Source: an uncultured bacterium (GTDB taxonomy: Bacteria; Spirochaetota; UBA4802; JAGODF01). From it: a DNA stretch of 64,000 nucleotides. Under the pieces are notes generated by a model. That model did not search any database. It saw only the letters and a list, made by a program, of their open reading frames with translations, and was not told the origin of the DNA. Position numbers and translations under genes: made by a program. Of the stretch, positions 36,105-46,639 are shown one piece after another (the first letter of the stretch is position 1; each line of letters opens with the position of its first letter). Location of the stretch: the NCBI GenBank assembly GCA_937921485.1, contig CAKZSV010000024.1, positions 1 through 64,000 on the forward strand, written 5' to 3'.

Positions 36105-37035
36105 TATTTCCTCCATTTTCGCTGTCTTTGCGGGAAGTGCGGAATTTTTTCATGCGGATGACATTGCCTTTATCATTCCATGTCACTTCATCCATGTGAA
36201 TCTGAATGATGAGAAGCCCTCTGCCGCTGTCTTTGAGAAAATTTTCAGGGTCTCTCGGATCGGGCAGTTTGCGGTAATCGAATCCCGGGCCCTGGTCTTC
36301 AACGGTGTATTCGACGAAATCGCCGGTGTATTCATAGGTGATGGCGACCTTGCGGTCTTTATACGGTACTTCGAATCTTCTTTTTTCGATTTCTTCGTTA
36401 AAACCGTTTATCCCTTTTTCCGCGCGGATTTCCGATGAAATTTCGAGATTGCCGTGAAACATCGCGTTGCTGATTGCTTCGCGCAAAGCGAGAGAAAGAT
36501 TTTCCGCGGTGGTTCTGTTGCAGAAATCGGAGGAGGGGAGATTTTTCGTGAGCTTGTAGGATAACACATTGCAGGCGGAGATATCGGTATCGATGATGAA
36601 CCGCCTTTTTTCGTAATCCAGATATTTTCCCACCGCGTCCGCAATTTCTTTTTCGTGCCGCGCTCTGATTGCATTTCGGGCCACGGAGAGCACTTCGGCC
36701 ACATCGAAAGGCTTTCGGATGAAATCGATGGCGCCGTATCTTAATGCTCTGATAGCGTCTTCGGTGTTTGCCTGGCCGGTGAGCACCAGAACCGGTATGG
36801 AGTTTTCAAGGGTGTTGAGGTAGCGCAGAAGCTCGATCCCGTCCATTTTGCGCAATTTTACGTCGGTGATTACAAGGTCGATTTTCTTTTCTTCGTTTTT
36901 GATGAGGTACAGGGCATCTTCAGCTTTGTCCAGTGAAATGACATTGTAGCCCTGCTTTAGAAATTTTTTCTGGAGCGTGAAGCGGGACACCTCCTCGTCA
37001 TCGATTATCAATATGGTGGGATTGTTCGACGTCAT
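36088..37035 (-). CDS. Response-regulator receiver fused to RsbW-like ATPase domain
   Basis: 315 residues. Receiver domain at 1-125 with the acidic pair (IDDEE), phospho-acceptor Asp in [13 protein letters not shown] and Lys in FIRKPFD. A histidine-kinase-type ATPase domain (about 160-300) follows, with the N box [15 protein letters not shown]1 DQGPGFD and G2 SGRGLLII, as in anti-sigma kinases rather than phosphotransfer kinases. The protein probably switches an STAS antagonist by phosphorylation. It overlaps ribBA (4 bp) and mtnA (17 bp). A PP2C phosphatase that could oppose it is at 7057-8619. Confidence 0.85.
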   Translation of the reverse strand: MTSNNPTILIIDDEEVSRFTLQKKFLKQGYNVISLDKAEDALYLIKNEEKKIDLVITDVKLRKMDGIELLRYLNTLENSIPVLVLTGQANTEDAIRALRYGAIDFIRKPFDVAEVLSVARNAIRARHEKEIADAVGKYLDYEKRRFIIDTDISACNVLSYKLTKNLPSSDFCNRTTAENLSLALREAISNAMFHGNLEISSEIRAEKGINGFNEEIEKRRFEVPYKDRKVAITYEYTGDFVEYTVEDQGPGFDYRKLPDPRDPENFLKDSGRGLLIIQIHMDEVTWNDKGNVIRMKKFRTSRKDSENGGNNVSQH

Positions 37036-38255
37036 TGTCCCTTCTCCCCGTCTTTTTCCTTCATGATGAAATGACCCATCTTTTCTTTTTTTGTTTTGAG
37101 ATAGCGGTAGTTTTCTTTCTGCGGGGGAATTTCAATCGGGATGCGTTCCACTATTTCAAGCCCGTATCCTTCCAGCCCAATTACTTTCTTGGGATTGTTG
37201 GTGAGAAGCCGTATCGTATGAATGCCGAGATCCACCAGAATTTGGGCTCCAATCCCGTAATCTCGAAGATCAGACGGAAATCCAAGCTTGATGTTCGCTT
37301 CGACAGTATCCAGCCCCTGCTCCTGCAAATGATACGCCATGATTTTATTTCCCAGGCCGATTCCCCGTCCTTCCTGACGCATATAGAGAATCACGCCATT
37401 CCCCTCTGCGTTTATTATTTTCATTGCCTTATGCAACTGAGGGCCGCAGTCGCATCGGTGTGAACCAAATACGTCGCCGGTGAGGCATTCGGAATGAACA
37501 CGGACGAGGACATTTTCCCTGCCGGCCACTTCCCCTTTCACAAGCGCCACGTGGGTATGATTATCAACCTCAGTTTCGTAGGCGATGATGGTGAAATCTC
37601 CGTACTGGGTGGGAAGCTTTGCCTCGGATACTCTTTTCACAAGGCGGTCGGTGTGCTGTCGGAATTTTATAAGATCTTCAATAGTAGCTATTTTGAGGTT
37701 GTGCTTTTCGGCAAATACATCTAAATCGGGACGGCGTGCCATGGTGCCGTCTTCATTGAGAATCTCGCAGATCACCGCGGCGGGTTTAAGGCCGGCAAGC
37801 CTTGCAAGGTCGACCGAGCCTTCAGAGTGGCCTGCGCGCACCAGTACGCCTCCCTTCTTGGCGGCAAGCGGGAAGATATGACCGGGACGGGCCAGGTCTT
37901 CAGGGCGCGTGCGCTCGTCGATGAGTTTTTTCACTGTCACCGAGCGATCATACGCGGAAATGCCGGTTGAGACGCCTTCTTTTGCATCGACGCTTATGGT
38001 AAATGCGGTACAGAATTTGTCCTGGTTTTCCGGGCACATGAGTTTAAGTCCGAGCGCATTGAGCCGCTCCTGCGTTAATGACACGCAAATGAGTCCGCGG
38101 CCGTATTTTGCCATGAAATTGATTGCTTCAGGGGTTGCGAATTCGGCAGCAATGACAAGGTCGCCCTCGTTTTCCCGGTCTTCATTATCGACCAGGATTA
38201 TCATCCTTCCGTTACGGATTTCTTCAAGCGCTTCGGAAATGGTGCACGTTTTCAT
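37032..38255 (-). CDS. ribBA: Bifunctional DHBP synthase/GTP cyclohydrolase II
   Basis: 407 residues. The N-terminal RibB half (about 1-205) has [11 protein letters not shown] and [13 protein letters not shown]. The C-terminal RibA half has [21 protein letters not shown], the zinc cysteines, and [10 protein letters not shown]. It makes the two precursors of riboflavin. The gene is the first of an operon with the receiver-ATPase and mtnA; no FMN riboswitch is evident in the 220 bp upstream. Confidence 0.96.
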   Translation of the reverse strand: MKTCTISEALEEIRNGRMIILVDNEDRENEGDLVIAAEFATPEAINFMAKYGRGLICVSLTQERLNALGLKLMCPENQDKFCTAFTISVDAKEGVSTGISAYDRSVTVKKLIDERTRPEDLARPGHIFPLAAKKGGVLVRAGHSEGSVDLARLAGLKPAAVICEILNEDGTMARRPDLDVFAEKHNLKIATIEDLIKFRQHTDRLVKRVSEAKLPTQYGDFTIIAYETEVDNHTHVALVKGEVAGRENVLVRVHSECLTGDVFGSHRCDCGPQLHKAMKIINAEGNGVILYMRQEGRGIGLGNKIMAYHLQEQGLDTVEANIKLGFPSDLRDYGIGAQILVDLGIHTIRLLTNNPKKVIGLEGYGLEIVERIPIEIPPQKENYRYLKTKKEKMGHFIMKEKDGEKGQ

Positions 38256-38416
38256 GGAATAGCTCTCAAATACTGCATTAAGGCATTGGTAAAGGATGGT
38301 CAGTTTGCGTCAAGAGTTTTCTTCGGCCATGAAAGCATCAGATGATCCGTGATGATATCGAATAATATATCGAATTGTTGAATGAAAATACAGATGGACT
38401 TTTTTATATAAATACC

Positions 38417-38446
38417 TTGACAAAAAATACCGCTAATTGGTATAAT
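38417..38446 (+). promoter_or_regulatory. Consensus promoter of the OmpA-like lipoprotein gene
   Basis: Perfect TTGACA (38417) and TATAAT (38441) boxes with an 18-base spacer stand 53 bp before the ATG, implying strong constitutive expression. Confidence 0.8.
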
Positions 38447-38498
38447 GAATAAATACACGCAACATATTGCGTATTAAATTGTGCCTAGGAGGTTTTCA

Positions 38499-38993
38499 AT
38501 GAAGAGATCGTTATTATTGCTTCTGACAGTAGCGGTTATTGCTGCAATCAGCTGTGCTTCGCAGCAGCCCGCACAACAGGCGGAAACGCCGAGTGTTTCC
38601 GGTGGAGTGGGAATGATGGTGAGCGCGAGCAATGAGGCGCTGAAACCCGCGGCGGATGCGCTCGAGGTTTTCCCGCCCAGCAGCGCTAACCTTTCCAACC
38701 GCAACAAATCCCTTATCGGCTCAAAAGCGGTGGCGGTAATCAAGGAAGTTGTTAATAAAGTTCCTGAAGGGTATGTGATTCAGGTGACTGGCCATTCAGC
38801 CCTGGTGAAAGAAGCGCCGACGGATGATGTATCCACCGGACGCGCGAAAGCGGTGTACGATGAACTCATCCGCGCGGGGATCGATCGCAACAAGCTCACC
38901 TATAAGGGAGTTGGTACTTCGGAACTCATTCCCGGACTCGACGGGCTGGATCCAAAACAGAGACGGGTATCCTTTAAGGTTGTTCCTAAGTAA
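38499..38993 (+). CDS. OmpA-family lipoprotein
   Basis: 164 residues from the ATG at 38499 with a perfect AGGAGG site; a GTG at 38481 is upstream of that site. Lipobox AISC with Cys near residue 19. The C-terminal about 90 residues form an OmpA-like peptidoglycan-binding domain (VTGHSALVKEAP, STGRAKAVYDELIRAG, DPKQRRVSFKV). The expected role is to tie the outer membrane to peptidoglycan. Promoter, ribosome site and terminator are all strong, as for an abundant structural protein. Confidence 0.85.
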   Translation: MKRSLLLLLTVAVIAAISCASQQPAQQAETPSVSGGVGMMVSASNEALKPAADALEVFPPSSANLSNRNKSLIGSKAVAVIKEVVNKVPEGYVIQVTGHSALVKEAPTDDVSTGRAKAVYDELIRAGIDRNKLTYKGVGTSELIPGLDGLDPKQRRVSFKVVPK

Positions 38994-39014
38994 TTTTCAA
39001 ACTCATGCTGTTTG

Positions 39015-39041
39015 AAAAAACCGCCTTCGGGCGGTTTTTTT
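39015..39041 (+). terminator. Rho-independent terminator
   Basis: The GC-rich stem accgcc-ttcg-ggcggt with an A-run before and TTTTTTT after ends the lipoprotein gene. Confidence 0.95.
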
Positions 39042-39175
39042 ATTTGAAGACTACAGTGAGTTGCTGTCTTTGTTTTGAAAAAAATAAAATTCTAAAAATT
39101 CAAAAAAATATTTTTCGAATCCGCCATTTCAATCGTCTTCTATTGTGAGGGGATATTTTTCATGAGGAGAAGACT

Positions 39176-39649
39176 ATGGCACATTCAACAATTCACACTA
39201 CGCTGAACATGCAACACTCCATGGCGGCAGTGCTCGACGAATATGCGGCAAAAATCGGCATCAAGCGCTCAGGTTTGGTGGCACTTCTTCTGCGAAGGTT
39301 CATTTCGAACTGGAAGAAGATGATGCGCACGATGACGTCGGTGGAATATCAGAAAAATTTTTCGGGCGATAACTGGAAAAAGGTGCATGTGTTTTTTGAG
39401 CCGGTGGATTATGAGGTATTCACGGATATGCGGAATTGTTTCAAGTGGTCTGTATCAGCACTCCTGGCAATGGCAATACGTAAATATTTAATCAATGTAC
39501 AAGATCCTGAAAAACAAGATTTCTTTGATCAAAGTGATAACTATCAAATTCATGGGTACCATTGTGAGGGGAAGTTGTACAATAATAATATTTGTTGGCA
39601 TATAATCTGGGAATTGGATGAAAAATTCACCCAAAAGCTCGCCCGATAA
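39176..39649 (+). CDS. Unrecognised ~160-aa protein, putative tandem ribbon-helix-helix (family member 2)
   Basis: 157 residues, ATG after GAGGAGA. It is the most diverged of three paralogs, yet keeps the landmarks TTLNM, VEYQK, DMRNCFKWSVSALLAMAIRKYL and a terminal WHIIW. Its N-terminus is the clearest ribbon-helix-helix pattern of the three: a strand HTTLNM, a helix with LDEYAAKIG, then IKRSGLVALLLRRF. A second strand-helix-helix follows at about 70-105. The C-terminal 50 residues are AT-rich in codon use. A full repeat element lies 85 bp downstream, in the opposite orientation to the other two copies. Confidence 0.65.
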   Translation: MAHSTIHTTLNMQHSMAAVLDEYAAKIGIKRSGLVALLLRRFISNWKKMMRTMTSVEYQKNFSGDNWKKVHVFFEPVDYEVFTDMRNCFKWSVSALLAMAIRKYLINVQDPEKQDFFDQSDNYQIHGYHCEGKLYNNNICWHIIWELDEKFTQKLAR

Positions 39650-39734
39650 ATTAAGAAAACCTCATTGTTTAATCTAAAACCGCTTTTTATCAAAAACGGT
39701 TGGGGAATGTTTGTGCTTATAAAATGGGTTTTAT

Positions 39735-39853
39735 TTATGGGCACCTCTAAAAACCGCTTTCATTTTTAAAATGAGTATCAAAGAAAGCGGTTTTTACCTA
39801 TATATTGTGCCCACAAGGGAACCTAACATGAGTTTTTAGAAGTTCCGTTTATT
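39735..39853 (-). repeat. ~120-bp hairpin repeat, copy 2
   Basis: This is the reverse complement of the copies at 15478 and 59977. The 13-bp central stem aaaaaccgctttc/gaaagcggttttt is perfect. The 21-base loop differs from copy 3 at several positions while the stem is kept. It fills much of the gap 39650-39936. Confidence 0.9.
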
Positions 39854-39936
39854 TTAAATTTAACGAAACTATCTTGGGTAAGCTTTGATGATGATTTTTT
39901 TCCTCAGGCAAAGCGGATTTGCATCAGCACAATCAT

Positions 39937-40794
39937 TCATTCGGAAAAAAATAACACAAGATACTTTTTTAGCGACATGGCGTATTCGAGCTTTATCTTC
40001 GTTTCGACTGCCCAGCTTGAGGATGAAAAATTTTTCAAAGTTTTCTGAAAATCATCAATCGCTTTCAGCAAATAGGCTTCCGCAATATCGCGTTTAAACC
40101 GGCCGCGGTTGTGCCGGTCATAAAAAATCTCCTTGTGGGCGATATGCAGCGCGTCGTCGCCTTTGCGGTATTGCCGGTATGCGGCCACATCGGTTGGATT
40201 GGCATAGGATTCGATGATGTTGAGGCATTCGGAAGCTCTATAAAAATTAAATATCATATCGGTAAACACGCTAAAGTGCTCAATAAGCTCGCTGTCGCTG
40301 GTGAGCGCAGTGTACGATTTGATTGCGTGATAGTGTTTCCGCAGAGAATATACGACTTCATTGAAAATGCCTTTGTTCAAAACATTCTCTCGCTGTGCGA
40401 TATTATACAGGCTGTATTGAAAATATTTATACAGAGCTTCCTTGGCGGATTCTCTGTTTTTCACAAAGCGCTGAATGAGCACTTCGCGCTCGATTTCTTT
40501 TTTAAAATGCTCCGGCCTCGTGCGGCTGCGCATGCTCGAGGTCTGTGTTTTTTCATTCTCGCCTTCCCGGTTTTCCTGCGCAATGTCCGATGAAATTTTA
40601 AACCGGTGAACCATCACCGCATTGTAGGAATTATTCAGCGCAGCCATCATTTCATGTGCCCACCCCAGTCGGTGCGGATTTTTGTCCGGGTGGTATTTAA
40701 GGGCAAGGGTTTTGTACGCCTTTGAAATTTCTTCATTGCTGGCGCTTTCGCGCACGCCGAGCATTTTGTAGCATTCCTGTATGTCCATACGCAT
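39937..40794 (-). CDS. J-domain protein
   Basis: 285 residues. J domain at about 4-65 with the HPD signature ([10 protein letters not shown]) and the helices around it, so it should stimulate a DnaK ATPase. No Gly/Phe linker or zinc domain follows. Instead there is a helical region of about 200 residues without recognised similarity, so the client or location is unknown. No clear ribosome site precedes either Met1 or Met3. Confidence 0.8.
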   Translation of the reverse strand: MRMDIQECYKMLGVRESASNEEISKAYKTLALKYHPDKNPHRLGWAHEMMAALNNSYNAVMVHRFKISSDIAQENREGENEKTQTSSMRSRTRPEHFKKEIEREVLIQRFVKNRESAKEALYKYFQYSLYNIAQRENVLNKGIFNEVVYSLRKHYHAIKSYTALTSDSELIEHFSVFTDMIFNFYRASECLNIIESYANPTDVAAYRQYRKGDDALHIAHKEIFYDRHNRGRFKRDIAEAYLLKAIDDFQKTLKNFSSSSWAVETKIKLEYAMSLKKYLVLFFSE

Positions 40795-41030
40795 TTTTTC
40801 GGGATATTGTATCTTGCACTGCTATTGCAGGGGCGAAAAAATTGCAAACATATTATGATGCGTTATGATGAATTTACCGTGTAGCATATCACATCGAAGC
40901 GGGTATTTTTGCGTATGAATGCTAATGAATACTCAACGCAGCGCTTATAGAACGGGTTTCTCCCGTAAATTTGTTTGACATGGAAAGCATATTTTATGAT
41001 TGTTGCCTGTGATGCGCGGTTGTTCATTCC

Positions 41031-41039
41031 TGGTATAAT
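41031..41039 (+). promoter_or_regulatory. Extended -10 promoter of nhaD
   Basis: The motif TGGTATAAT (TGn plus perfect -10) is 40 bp before the nhaD start, with no good -35. The remaining 280-bp gap shows nothing else. Confidence 0.55.
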
Positions 41040-41078
41040 AGTGTTGTTATCAATGCTCAAAGCAAAAGTGAGGATACT

Positions 41079-42593
41079 ATGAAAAAAGTAACAGCCATTA
41101 TTTTTGCGTTCGTGGTTCTTCTATGGGTTATGCCGGCTTTTACCGCTCATGAGGCGCCGGTCGCTCAACAGACAACTGCATCTGAACATCAGAAGGCAGA
41201 TTCGCCCCATGGAGCATCTCATGGCTTCGATGGCAGTGCTCTCCCCCTCTGGTCGGTGCTGCCCTTTGCGGGAATTCTGCTTTCAATTGCACTTTTTCCG
41301 CTTTTCGCGCCGCATTTCTGGCATCATCATTATCCCAGGGTATCGCTTTTCTGGGCACTCGCTTTTGCGATTCCTTTTCTCATCGTCTACAAGGGCGCCG
41401 CGTGGCATGAAATTCTTCATATATTCATTATCGACTATGTGCCGTTTATCATTCTGCTTGGCGGGCTTTTCACCGTTGCGGGTGGCATTCATGTCCGCGG
41501 AACGCTGCGCGGCACGCCGATGGTGAATTCAATTCTCCTGCTCATCGGCACCATTATTGCTTCGTGGGTAGGGACCACCGGTGCGGCAATGGTGCTCATT
41601 CGTCCGCTTCTTCGCTCGAATTCATGGCGGCGCCATAAGGTGCACACCATCGTCTTTTTCATTTTCCTGGTATGCAATATCGGCGGTTCGCTCACGCCGC
41701 TTGGTGATCCGCCCCTGTTCTTAGGATTTTTGCACGGAGTTCCCTTCTTCTGGACGTTTAAGCTTCTTCCACTTATGGGTTTCGTCGTTGTGATTCTCAT
41801 GGCGATGTACTATGTCATCGATTCATATTATTACAAAAAAGAAGATCTTTCTAAGGTTGACAATTCCGAGAAAGAGCCGCTCAAAATTGAGGGCGCGCAT
41901 AACTTTCTCTTTCTTGGGGGCATTGTGGGTGCGGTGCTTTTCAGCGGCCTGGTGAATCTGGGTGAGGTTTCCATCCTGGGAATCCATCAGGGAGTTTCGA
42001 ATCTCATCAAGGATGCCATTATTATCCTTATGGCGGTGCTTTCGATGGTTACCACGAAAAAAGAATATCGAGAAGCCAACGAGTTTACCTGGGAGCCCAT
42101 TTTAGAAGTGGCATATCTTTTCGCGGGTATTTTCATGACCATCATACCCGCGCTGGCAATCCTTAAAGCCGGCGAGCACGGGGTGCTTGCGTTTCTCATC
42201 CGCTCGGCGGAAAAGCCCGCGCAGTATTTCTGGCTGACCGGTATTCTTTCAAGCTTTCTGGATAACGCGCCGACCTATCTTACGTATTTTAATACGGCGC
42301 TCGGCAAATTCTTTCCCGGGCAGGCGGAGGCAACGGCAGTGGCACAGCTTATCACCGACACGCCCATCCCTGGAATGCAGGGGCTTCGCTACAGCGACTA
42401 TTTGCTTGCGATCTCTGCCGGTGCTGTTTTTATGGGTGCGAATACCTATATTGGCAATGCGCCGAATTTCATGGTGCGTTCAATTGCTGAAGAGGCGGGA
42501 ATCCCCATGCCGAGCTTTTTCGGGTACATGTTCAAATATTCAATTCCGATTCTCGTGATTGTATTTATCATTGTGACATTTGTGTTCTTTTAA
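41079..42593 (+). CDS. nhaD: NhaD-type Na+/H+ antiporter
   Basis: 504 residues. A hydrophobic N-terminal helix and a His-rich segment are followed by about 12 membrane helices. Motifs of the ArsB/NhaD (IT) superfamily are seen: GTTGAAMVLIRPLLR, NIGGSLTPLGDPPLFLGFL and SSFLDNAPTYLTYFN. NhaD expels Na+ (and Li+) in exchange for protons at alkaline pH. It has its own promoter; valS follows after 100 bp. Confidence 0.9.
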   Translation: MKKVTAIIFAFVVLLWVMPAFTAHEAPVAQQTTASEHQKADSPHGASHGFDGSALPLWSVLPFAGILLSIALFPLFAPHFWHHHYPRVSLFWALAFAIPFLIVYKGAAWHEILHIFIIDYVPFIILLGGLFTVAGGIHVRGTLRGTPMVNSILLLIGTIIASWVGTTGAAMVLIRPLLRSNSWRRHKVHTIVFFIFLVCNIGGSLTPLGDPPLFLGFLHGVPFFWTFKLLPLMGFVVVILMAMYYVIDSYYYKKEDLSKVDNSEKEPLKIEGAHNFLFLGGIVGAVLFSGLVNLGEVSILGIHQGVSNLIKDAIIILMAVLSMVTTKKEYREANEFTWEPILEVAYLFAGIFMTIIPALAILKAGEHGVLAFLIRSAEKPAQYFWLTGILSSFLDNAPTYLTYFNTALGKFFPGQAEATAVAQLITDTPIPGMQGLRYSDYLLAISAGAVFMGANTYIGNAPNFMVRSIAEEAGIPMPSFFGYMFKYSIPILVIVFIIVTFVFF

Positions 42594-42692
42594 AATAGCA
42601 GTTTATGGCAATGAGCTGCTCCGGTGCCGGCGTCATGGTTATGTAAACTTTGTCGTGCGACGCTGCAGCGCAATTTACATTGGTGAAGGGTT

Positions 42693-45338
42693 ATGGAATT
42701 AGCTTCGGTGTATGATCCAAAACAGGTGGAAGAAAAGTGGTACCGGATATGGGAAGGCTCGGGCGATTTTCATGCTGATGAAAACGATTCGAAAGAGCCA
42801 TATTCAATTGTGATACCTCCGCCGAATGTCACCGGCAATCTTCACATGGGCCATGCGCTCAATAACACCCTTCAGGATATCCTCATTCGATGGAAGCGCA
42901 TGCAGGGATATTCAGCGCTCTGGATGCCCGGGATGGACCACGCGGGCATTGCCACGCAAAACGTGGTGGAGCGCCTCTTAAAAGAAGAAGGAAAAAGCAA
43001 GGACGATGTAGGCCGTGAAGCATTCGTGAAGCGCGTCTGGGAATGGAAAGAACATTCTGGAGGCCAGATTCAGCGGCAATTGCGCCGTCTCGGCTGTTCG
43101 CTCGATTGGCAGCGCGAACGCTTCACTCTCGATGAAGGCCTTTCGAAGGCGGTGCGCAACGTTTTTGTGAATCTCTACAGGGACGGGCTCATCTATCAGG
43201 GGTATCGCATCATCAACTGGTGCCCGCGATGCCGGACAGCGCTTTCGGATATTGAGACTGAATATCAGGATCTCAAAGGCGCGCTCTATCATATTCATTA
43301 TCCTTTCAGGGACGCTTCCGGGCATATCACCGTGGCCACCACACGTCCCGAAACGATGCTCGGCGATACCGCCGTTGCCGTCAATCCCGACGATGTGCGC
43401 TATGCGCATCTTGTGGGAAAAACGCTTATCCTGCCGCTTGTGAATCGGGAAATTCCCATCATCGCCGACAGCTTCGTGGCGAAGGAATTTGGCACCGGCA
43501 TGGTGAAAGTCACACCCGCGCACGATCCAAACGATTTCGAAATCGGCAAGCGGCATAATCTTCCCGAAATCAATATTTTAGATGAAAAAGGCTATATTAA
43601 CGAAAACGGCGGTCAGTACAGAGGGCTCGATCGCTTCGAAGCCCGCAAGAAAGTGGTTGATGACCTCACATCGCAGGGGCTTCTTGAGAAAATCGAAGAA
43701 CACAACCACGCCGTGGGGCACTGCTACCGCTGCCATACCATCATTGAACCGTATATGTCGAAGCAGTGGTTTGTGAAAATCAAGCCGCTTGCCGATGAAG
43801 CAATCCGCGCAGTGGAGGACGGCAGAATTCGCTTCGTGCCGAAAAACTGGGAGAAGACCTATTTCGAATGGATGCGCAATATCCGCGACTGGTGCATATC
43901 GCGGCAGCTCTGGTGGGGGCATCGCATCCCGGCGTTTTATTGCGATGCATGCGGCCATATTACCGTGGAACTCGAAGATCCGGTGAAATGCGACGAGTGC
44001 GGTTCAGAGAACATCCAGCAGGATAGTGATGTGCTCGACACCTGGTTTTCATCGGCGCTCTGGCCTTTTTCGACGATGGGCTGGCCGGAAGAAACGAAGA
44101 CGCTGAAGAAATATTATCCCACCTCAGTGCTGGTGACAGGATTCGACATCATCTTCTTCTGGGTTGCCCGCATGATTATGATGGGCCTGAAGTTTATGAA
44201 GGATGTTCCCTTTCGCGATGTTTATATCCACGCGCTGGTGCGCGATGAACATGGCCAGAAGATGAGCAAGTCTCGTGGCAATGTGATCGATCCGCTTGTT
44301 ATGATGGAAGAATACGGGACTGATGCCTTCCGCTTCACGCTTGCCATTTTCGCGGCTCAGGGGCGCGACATCATTCTTTCTGAGAAGCGGATTGAAGGGT
44401 ACCGCGCGTTTTGCAACAAAATATGGAACGCGGTGCGCTTCATTCTCATGAATGTAGGCAATGATTTTTCGCCTCGTGAATTGAACATCGATGAGCTTGA
44501 GCAATTCGACCGCTGGATACTTCATCGTTTGAATGATGCCATTACATCTGTGAATGAATCGCTCGAAGAATATCGGTTCAATGATGCTGCCCAAAAGATT
44601 TACGAATTCTGGTGGCACGAGTTCTGCGACTGGTATCTTGAGATGGTGAAAAACCGCCTCTATGGAGAATCATCATCAGCATCTGCAGACACTGCGCGAC
44701 AGGTTCTAATCTACGTCCTGAAAAACGCGGTGAAGCTTTTGCACCCGTTTATGCCGTTCATCAGCGAAGAGATCTGGGAAAGGGTAAAACAATCCGGTGA
44801 AAAACGGCTCATTTTAGAAAGCTGGCCCGTGCCGGATAGCCGCTTCGCCTTTGAGAAGGAGGCGCGTGCTACCGATATTTTCAAAGAAATCGTGTATAAA
44901 ATCCGCAACATCCGCGGCGAGCTGAATATTCCTCCGGCGAAGAAGGCGAATGTGGTTTTTTGTCCTAAAGCGGAGTATATGCTTGATATAGTAAAGAAAA
45001 CTGATAGCTACATAAAAGCGATGGCGAAGGTGGAGAATATCATCATCAGCAACGACTACCATCCAGCAAAAACCGATGCCGCTGCGGTGCTGAGCGATTG
45101 CGAAATCTATGTACCGCTGGCGGGGCTTATTGACGTCGATAAAGAGAAAGAGCGGCTTGAAAAAGAGATTGAAAAAGCAAAAGCTGATCTTGCAAGAATT
45201 CGAGCGAAGCTTGCCAATAAAAATTTCGTCGATAAAGCGCCGGCTGAGGTGGTTGAAAAAGAACAGGCGCGTCATGGCGAACTTGCGGCCGTTCTGGATA
45301 CTCTGGAAGAACGGTACGGAAGGTTGAAGGGGATGTAA
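42693..45338 (+). CDS. valS: Valyl-tRNA synthetase
   Basis: 881 residues, a class I synthetase. HIGH-type PNVTGNLHMGHAL (about residue 43-55), the editing CP1 domain (about 180-390) with TTRPETMLGDTAVAV, KMSKS in GQKMSKSRGNVIDP (about 522), and a C-terminal coiled-coil arm (IDVDKEKERLEKEIEKAK). It charges tRNA-Val. The 99-bp leader is too short for a T-box. A restriction-modification pair starts 50 bp downstream. Confidence 0.97.
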   Translation: MELASVYDPKQVEEKWYRIWEGSGDFHADENDSKEPYSIVIPPPNVTGNLHMGHALNNTLQDILIRWKRMQGYSALWMPGMDHAGIATQNVVERLLKEEGKSKDDVGREAFVKRVWEWKEHSGGQIQRQLRRLGCSLDWQRERFTLDEGLSKAVRNVFVNLYRDGLIYQGYRIINWCPRCRTALSDIETEYQDLKGALYHIHYPFRDASGHITVATTRPETMLGDTAVAVNPDDVRYAHLVGKTLILPLVNREIPIIADSFVAKEFGTGMVKVTPAHDPNDFEIGKRHNLPEINILDEKGYINENGGQYRGLDRFEARKKVVDDLTSQGLLEKIEEHNHAVGHCYRCHTIIEPYMSKQWFVKIKPLADEAIRAVEDGRIRFVPKNWEKTYFEWMRNIRDWCISRQLWWGHRIPAFYCDACGHITVELEDPVKCDECGSENIQQDSDVLDTWFSSALWPFSTMGWPEETKTLKKYYPTSVLVTGFDIIFFWVARMIMMGLKFMKDVPFRDVYIHALVRDEHGQKMSKSRGNVIDPLVMMEEYGTDAFRFTLAIFAAQGRDIILSEKRIEGYRAFCNKIWNAVRFILMNVGNDFSPRELNIDELEQFDRWILHRLNDAITSVNESLEEYRFNDAAQKIYEFWWHEFCDWYLEMVKNRLYGESSSASADTARQVLIYVLKNAVKLLHPFMPFISEEIWERVKQSGEKRLILESWPVPDSRFAFEKEARATDIFKEIVYKIRNIRGELNIPPAKKANVVFCPKAEYMLDIVKKTDSYIKAMAKVENIIISNDYHPAKTDAAAVLSDCEIYVPLAGLIDVDKEKERLEKEIEKAKADLARIRAKLANKNFVDKAPAEVVEKEQARHGELAAVLDTLEERYGRLKGM

Positions 45339-45388
45339 AATCGGGCTCAACTATTATTTTGATTTCTTTCCGGTGAATAACGCATGTA

Positions 45389-46639
45389 ATGGACATAAAG
45401 ATAATAATCGGCGATAGCAGAAGAATGGTTGAAGTTGAGGACGGTACTATCGGCCTGGTAATTACTTCGCCCCCATATTGGAATATCAAGGATTATGGCA
45501 TTGAAAATCAAATCGGCTATGGTCAGAGTTTGCATGAATATCTCAAAGACCTGTATCGCGTATGGAAAGAGTGTTACAGGGTTTTAATTCCAGGCAGAAG
45601 ATTGTGTATCAATGTCGGTGATCAATTCGCGCGGTCGATACTTTATGGTCGATATAAAGTCATACCGCTTCATGCGGAAATTATTGCGCAGTGCGAACAT
45701 ATTGGCTTTGATTATATGGGTTCCATTATATGGCAAAAAAAGACAACAATGAATACCACCGGCGGCGCGTCAGTAATGGGCTCATATCCTTATCCGCCAA
45801 ATGGAATGGTTGAAATTGATTACGAATTTATATTGATTTTTAAAAAACCGGGCACCACCGTATCTGTTCCGATCGAAATAAAAAAAGAATCTGCGCTCAC
45901 CAAGGAAGAATGGAAAAATTATTTTACGGGCCATTGGGTTTTCAGTGGAACAAAACAATCAAAACATGAAGCAATGTTTCCTGATGAATTGCCACGTAGA
46001 CTCATTAAAATGTTTTCTTTTGCAGGAGATATTGTTCTCGATCCTTTTTTGGGGAGCGGCACTACAATAAAAATAGCACAGCAACTAAAAAGATGTGCGT
46101 ATGGATATGAGATTAATGAAAAATATCTTGATATTATAAAGGAAAAACTGGAACTATATGATGATTTATTTTCCAGTGATTGTATTGATATAATAAAAAG
46201 AACAATACCAATTATCTTAGAAAATGTAACGTATCAACCGGCAATACAAAACGCAGAACCTATTGTTGAACCAAATAAATACAATTTTAAAGCGGGGTCG
46301 CATTATAAAGTCATTGAAATAATTTCTCCCGATACGATTAAGTTGCATACGGGACTAACAGTACAATTTTTAGGAGTGAAGATAACTGATGAAGGTGCTG
46401 TGTTACAATATCTCGAACAACATGTTTTAAAAAAGGAAATTGTACTTAAATTTGATAAAAACAGTTATTGCTCGATGGAACCGATACGGGCGTATGTGTA
46501 TCTAAAAAATAAAATATTTATTAATGCGTATCTAATAAAATCCGGCATGGCAATTGCTGATAGGGATATTGAATTTCAATATAAAGAAAAATTTATCAAT
46601 TTTGAATCAATGAATATATGCCGAAAGAGTGGATATTAA
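45389..46639 (+). CDS. m4C-type DNA methyltransferase with C-terminal SNase-like domain
   Basis: 416 residues. The catalytic TSPPYWNIKDYG (about 27-38) precedes the SAM-binding DPFLGSGTT (about 217-225), the beta-class order. The sequence resembles CTAG-specific N4-cytosine methyltransferases (MjaI/MthZI type). Residues about 300-405 (VIEIISPDTIKL, VQFLGVKITDEGA, IRAYVYLKNKIFINAYLIKSG) follow the staphylococcal nuclease fold, with some catalytic residues changed (Arg of RLLGI is Gln). The gene overlaps the endonuclease gene by 22 bp. It is markedly AT-rich, suggesting horizontal acquisition. Confidence 0.8.
   Translation: MDIKIIIGDSRRMVEVEDGTIGLVITSPPYWNIKDYGIENQIGYGQSLHEYLKDLYRVWKECYRVLIPGRRLCINVGDQFARSILYGRYKVIPLHAEIIAQCEHIGFDYMGSIIWQKKTTMNTTGGASVMGSYPYPPNGMVEIDYEFILIFKKPGTTVSVPIEIKKESALTKEEWKNYFTGHWVFSGTKQSKHEAMFPDELPRRLIKMFSFAGDIVLDPFLGSGTTIKIAQQLKRCAYGYEINEKYLDIIKEKLELYDDLFSSDCIDIIKRTIPIILENVTYQPAIQNAEPIVEPNKYNFKAGSHYKVIEIISPDTIKLHTGLTVQFLGVKITDEGAVLQYLEQHVLKKEIVLKFDKNSYCSMEPIRAYVYLKNKIFINAYLIKSGMAIADRDIEFQYKEKFINFESMNICRKSGY

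Noticed and set aside
38256..38416. FMN riboswitch before ribBA
   Set aside because: The conserved RFN sequence blocks are absent on the minus strand upstream of 38255.
42594..42692. T-box leader before valS
   Set aside because: Only 99 bp, without specifier stem, T-box sequence or terminator.
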